From Microcystis panniformis FACHB-1757 (GTDB lineage Bacteria; Cyanobacteriota; Cyanobacteriia; Cyanobacteriales; Microcystaceae), in the NCBI RefSeq assembly GCF_001264245.1, contig NZ_CP011339.1, positions 4,092,001 through 4,156,000 on the forward strand: a stretch of 64,000 bases of DNA, in the 5' to 3' direction. The notes beneath the pieces are model-generated. The model was given only the letters and a program-made list of their open reading frames with translations, was not told where the DNA came from and did not search any database. Below are positions 61,644-64,000 of this stretch, piece after piece. A program made the position numbers and the translations under genes. The first letter of the stretch is position 1; each line of letters begins with the position of its first letter.

Positions 61644-63155
61644 CTAATTTTGTTTTAGTCTAGCACTGTGTAAGTAATTACCCATAAAACTTTTGCCAGT
61701 TAATCCGAAATCAGCTATCGCCAGAAAAATTAGCTCTTCTTCTCCTAAGTTCACAGATTGATGCACACACCAACGGGGAATAACAGCAAAAGTACCCGGT
61801 TCGACTTCGTTTTCGTATTGATCAACAATAACTTTTCCTTGACCCTGAAGAAATACAAATACGGTTTCATGTGCGTGTTTGTGCATTTCATTCGCCTTTC
61901 CTGGCTTGACTATAACTGGGCGTGCATCTAAAACTTCTAGAGCAAATGGCAGGCGAAATACGTTAAAATCAATATTGAGTTTATCGACCTTATTGTTGTA
62001 TAAAGCTTCTAAGTTGCTGGCGCTGATTGTTGAAATAAGCTCTTTACCTTCTTGGACATAAGTTAAGCTTTTTTGTTCATTAATTTTTTCGGTCAATGCT
62101 CCCAGTCGCAGCGTTTGAAAATCATGGTAAAGTTGTGATGCAAGCCTTAATATTGTTGGAGAGCATTGGCATTCACCAGATGGATTTTCAAGCCAATTTA
62201 ACAAGTTCAGAACTTCTTCCTTGTGCTTTTCCGTTTGCATCCCGTATAGCAAAAGTGAACTCAATCCGGGTAGTAGTTTTTCCACTGGAACAGTAGATAA
62301 GTCTTCCGTCAATCCAATACGCACATCATTGATTTGATGCAATAAAAGTTCCTGTTCCTGATTAGACAGCTTTTTGCCTTTAATCATTTTAGTGAAAAGC
62401 GTAACAATCTTGAGTTGGTCTGATGATGTCAAAGATTTATCTAGCGCCAACGCACGTTCATACATATTGTCCCAGTAAGCAGCACGTAGATTTAAGGCTT
62501 TTAACATTCCTTTCCGTAATTCCAGAACAGCCTGTTCGCTTTCGCTGGCTAATTCCTTAGCAATCTCAACTAAAGTCAAGCTGTGTTCATCCTCCACTTC
62601 TGTATGTAAAGGAAAAAATACATATTGCTCCAAGGATAATGATGTATGGTTTTTAATCGCTTCGATAATGTGTTTGTAGATAAATTTAACCACAGATTCA
62701 GTCCCTAAACCTATGGCTCCAATAGCTTCGAGTGAACTTCCATTCTGGAGCAGCGATAGGAATGATTCACGCCAGATTTCCACTTCAACACAAGGCGTTT
62801 GCGTGCTATCTACTCCCATCGCTTCTTGAAAACGCTTGAATAACTGTGGGTGAGGAATTTCCTGTACCCACTCGTCCTTAATACCTAATTTACGGATTGC
62901 TTCGAGATCTTCATCGTGTAGATGTCCGTTTTCTTCAGCTAAGTTCTTCAGCAGGTGATTTCGATGAGTGGGATTTTCTAGCTTTGATATTACTGCTGTT
63001 AAATAACGGGAAAACCAGTCACTATAAGCTCCGTATTGACTGGCAAAGTCTGTCAGAACTTCATCAATATGTTGAAATTCTCCTTTTTCTAAAGCCAGTA
63101 AATACGGATGATTAATCGCTCGATGGCTTAGTGCTTCCTCGATTAAATTTTCCAT
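61644..63155 (-). CDS. Haem-oxygenase-like di-iron oxidase (HDO) fused to a C-terminal cupin
   Basis: 503 residues. Residues 1-220 are a helical HDO domain with candidate iron ligands Glu74/Glu75 (LLKNLAEENGHLHDE), His102 (IPHPQLFKRF), Glu153 (GLGTESVVKFIYKH) and His184, Glu188, His191 (FPLHTEVEDEHS). A helical linker follows. Residues about 405-485 are a cupin with MHKHAHETVFVFLQG and VIPRWCVHQS as metal ligands. HDO plus cupin is the layout of the N-nitrosating enzyme SznF, but overall identity cannot be judged here. It heads the operon with the methyltransferase and oxygenase. Confidence 0.8.
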   Translation of the reverse strand: MENLIEEALSHRAINHPYLLALEKGEFQHIDEVLTDFASQYGAYSDWFSRYLTAVISKLENPTHRNHLLKNLAEENGHLHDEDLEAIRKLGIKDEWVQEIPHPQLFKRFQEAMGVDSTQTPCVEVEIWRESFLSLLQNGSSLEAIGAIGLGTESVVKFIYKHIIEAIKNHTSLSLEQYVFFPLHTEVEDEHSLTLVEIAKELASESEQAVLELRKGMLKALNLRAAYWDNMYERALALDKSLTSSDQLKIVTLFTKMIKGKKLSNQEQELLLHQINDVRIGLTEDLSTVPVEKLLPGLSSLLLYGMQTEKHKEEVLNLLNWLENPSGECQCSPTILRLASQLYHDFQTLRLGALTEKINEQKSLTYVQEGKELISTISASNLEALYNNKVDKLNIDFNVFRLPFALEVLDARPVIVKPGKANEMHKHAHETVFVFLQGQGKVIVDQYENEVEPGTFAVIPRWCVHQSVNLGEEELIFLAIADFGLTGKSFMGNYLHSARLKQN

Positions 63156-63234
63156 TTTTTCTCATCCCCCGATAGCCGCCCTCTTTTAAATATAGCGCTT
63201 TTCACGTTACTGAGGTATCGACAAGTTTTGCCAA

Positions 63235-63254
63235 CAAGGGGCTTAAGCCCCTTG
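63235..63254. repeat. 20-nt perfect palindrome
   Basis: CAAGGGGCTTAAGCCCCTTG lies in the 200-bp gap between the HDO-cupin gene and dndE. It may act as a hairpin terminator for the minus-strand dndE or as a dispersed palindromic repeat. Confidence 0.7.
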
Positions 63255-63354
63255 CCCATGCCTCATCCTGAGGAAAACTGCTATACCATCACAAAATTGG
63301 CCAATTGTCAATAGCGTTTGAGATGCGCTCCCCCTGAAAACAGATCATTCTTGA

Positions 63355-63753
63355 TTAAGATTCTCTGAGACTTTCTCTCTCTAATTCGATTAAATTATCG
63401 ATTTTCTTTAGCTTGGCATCCCCGGCAAGATAACCGATCCCGCGATGTAAATGTAAGCGAAATTGTTGAGTTAGAGTTTCTTTATCGGTTCCTAATCCGT
63501 CTTGATGACAACGTTGTTTGAGGGCAATTAAGAAAATATCGGCCATTTCTCCCCCGAATACTTTCCAAGATAATTCTACATTGCTATCGGCAGGAATGGG
63601 AACGGGAGAGGGGAGACTCGGTTCAGCAAGGGAACGACAAAAAGCCCAACGACAGAGGATATTCCATTGGTCAATTTTGGTGTAGCGTTTTAATTTTATT
63701 AGGCTATCTTTGGCGGTTTGAGATAGTCGAAAACGTTCGATCGGTGATTCCAT
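63355..63753 (-). CDS. dndE: DNA sulfur modification protein DndE
   Basis: 132 residues. The N-terminal FRLSQTAKDSLIKLKRYTKI, then WNILCRWAFCRSLAEPSLP and ELSWKVFGGEMADIFLIALK match DndE, a small tetrameric protein that binds nicked DNA in the phosphorothioation complex. dndD lies at 47970-50042 on the same strand; thirteen kb of unrelated genes separate them. No other dnd gene is visible. Confidence 0.85.
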   Translation of the reverse strand: MESPIERFRLSQTAKDSLIKLKRYTKIDQWNILCRWAFCRSLAEPSLPSPVPIPADSNVELSWKVFGGEMADIFLIALKQRCHQDGLGTDKETLTQQFRLHLHRGIGYLAGDAKLKKIDNLIELERESLRES

Positions 63754-63837
63754 AATCTATAATTTTACCTCGCTCTGACCGATGAGAAAATAGTTAGTCA
63801 TTCTCAATCCTGTTTAATAGGATAGTGGAAAGTGGGG

Positions 63838-64000
63838 AGCTTTTTTTCAGTGTTCAGTAAACAGTAATCAGTGAACTGATAACTCGCATCTGATAAATGA
63901 TAACTGATGAGTCCATCTCACATTTGCAGAAATACCGGCAATCGGCAATTATCAGTGACTCTTAAATTATTACAGATATATCAGCGGCTGTCTGTAAGCA
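63838..64000. repeat. STRR stretch and copy 2 of the dispersed 90-bp repeat
   Basis: 63850-63910 holds degenerate CAGTAATC / ACTGATAA heptamers. 63911-64000 is the inverse of 47866-47957, reaching the window edge, so its end is not seen. Confidence 0.75.

Noticed and set aside
29221..64000. Heptamer arrays as possible CRISPR arrays
   Set aside because: Units are 7-8 bp in direct tandem with no unique spacers, and no cas gene is present.

Overview
The window looks like a chromosomal segment of a bloom-forming, gas-vacuolate cyanobacterium, most probably Microcystis aeruginosa. The evidence is a DnaE C-terminal half that begins with a 36-residue split intein, a complete gas-vesicle cluster in the Microcystis order (three identical gvpA copies, then C, N, J, X, K, F, G, V, W), PEP-CTERM proteins, a psbA relic, heptanucleotide tandem repeats of the cyanobacterial STRR type, and a very high load of insertion elements.

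Layout. 1-8.5 kb holds core genes: a partial P-type ATPase, a response regulator/histidine kinase, an O-antigen ligase-like membrane protein, an M42 peptidase and split DnaE. 9.3-21.2 kb is the gas-vesicle locus. It runs from a candidate promoter through gvpA1-A3, C, N, J, X, a gap, K, F, G, antisense gvpV, and gvpW. Directly behind gvpW, on the same strand, lie a tandem ArsA/Get3-like ATPase and a Cdc48-like double AAA ATPase. 21.5-36.2 kb holds housekeeping and accessory genes: an MFS symporter, a glycosyltransferase, glutaminase, an IS1634-type element beside a Yfr2-like RNA, mobA, a DnaJ-TPR protein, a frameshifted PerR-like gene, SufE, a toxin-antitoxin pair, a PEP-CTERM protein, nuclease-like proteins and rpoZ.

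36.4-43.4 kb is a nest of mobile DNA: a tnpB gene split by a 2.6-kb group II intron, a psbA pseudogene, a decayed DDE insertion sequence and an ORF-less group II intron. The last two sit inside one GGGGTGT heptamer array. 43.8-58 kb carries a beta-propeller-like protein, a FUSC transporter, DndD, a small ORF, leuD, cobU, a frameshifted cupin, a flotillin, Uma2-like proteins and two more toxin-antitoxin pairs. 58.3-64 kb holds a SagB/ThcOx-like oxidoreductase and a three-gene minus-strand operon: a haem-oxygenase-like di-iron oxidase fused to a cupin, a SAM methyltransferase and a TauD-like oxygenase. DndE follows.

Most notable points. (1) A 91-bp miniature element targeting TA occurs five times with identical sequence; two copies sit inside genes, and removing 93 bp restores each reading frame exactly. 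(2) All three toxin-antitoxin pairs have a broken toxin and an intact antitoxin, each broken by a different lesion. (3) The gas-vesicle cluster continues into two ATPase genes that may act as chaperones for GvpA. (4) gvpX is a decayed duplicate of the 3' half of gvpJ. (5) The HDO-cupin/methyltransferase/oxygenase operon is a candidate uncharacterised small-molecule pathway. (6) Three genes are frameshifted at G5/C5 runs that need a sixth base, which may be sequence error. All family assignments come from reading motifs; no database search was run.
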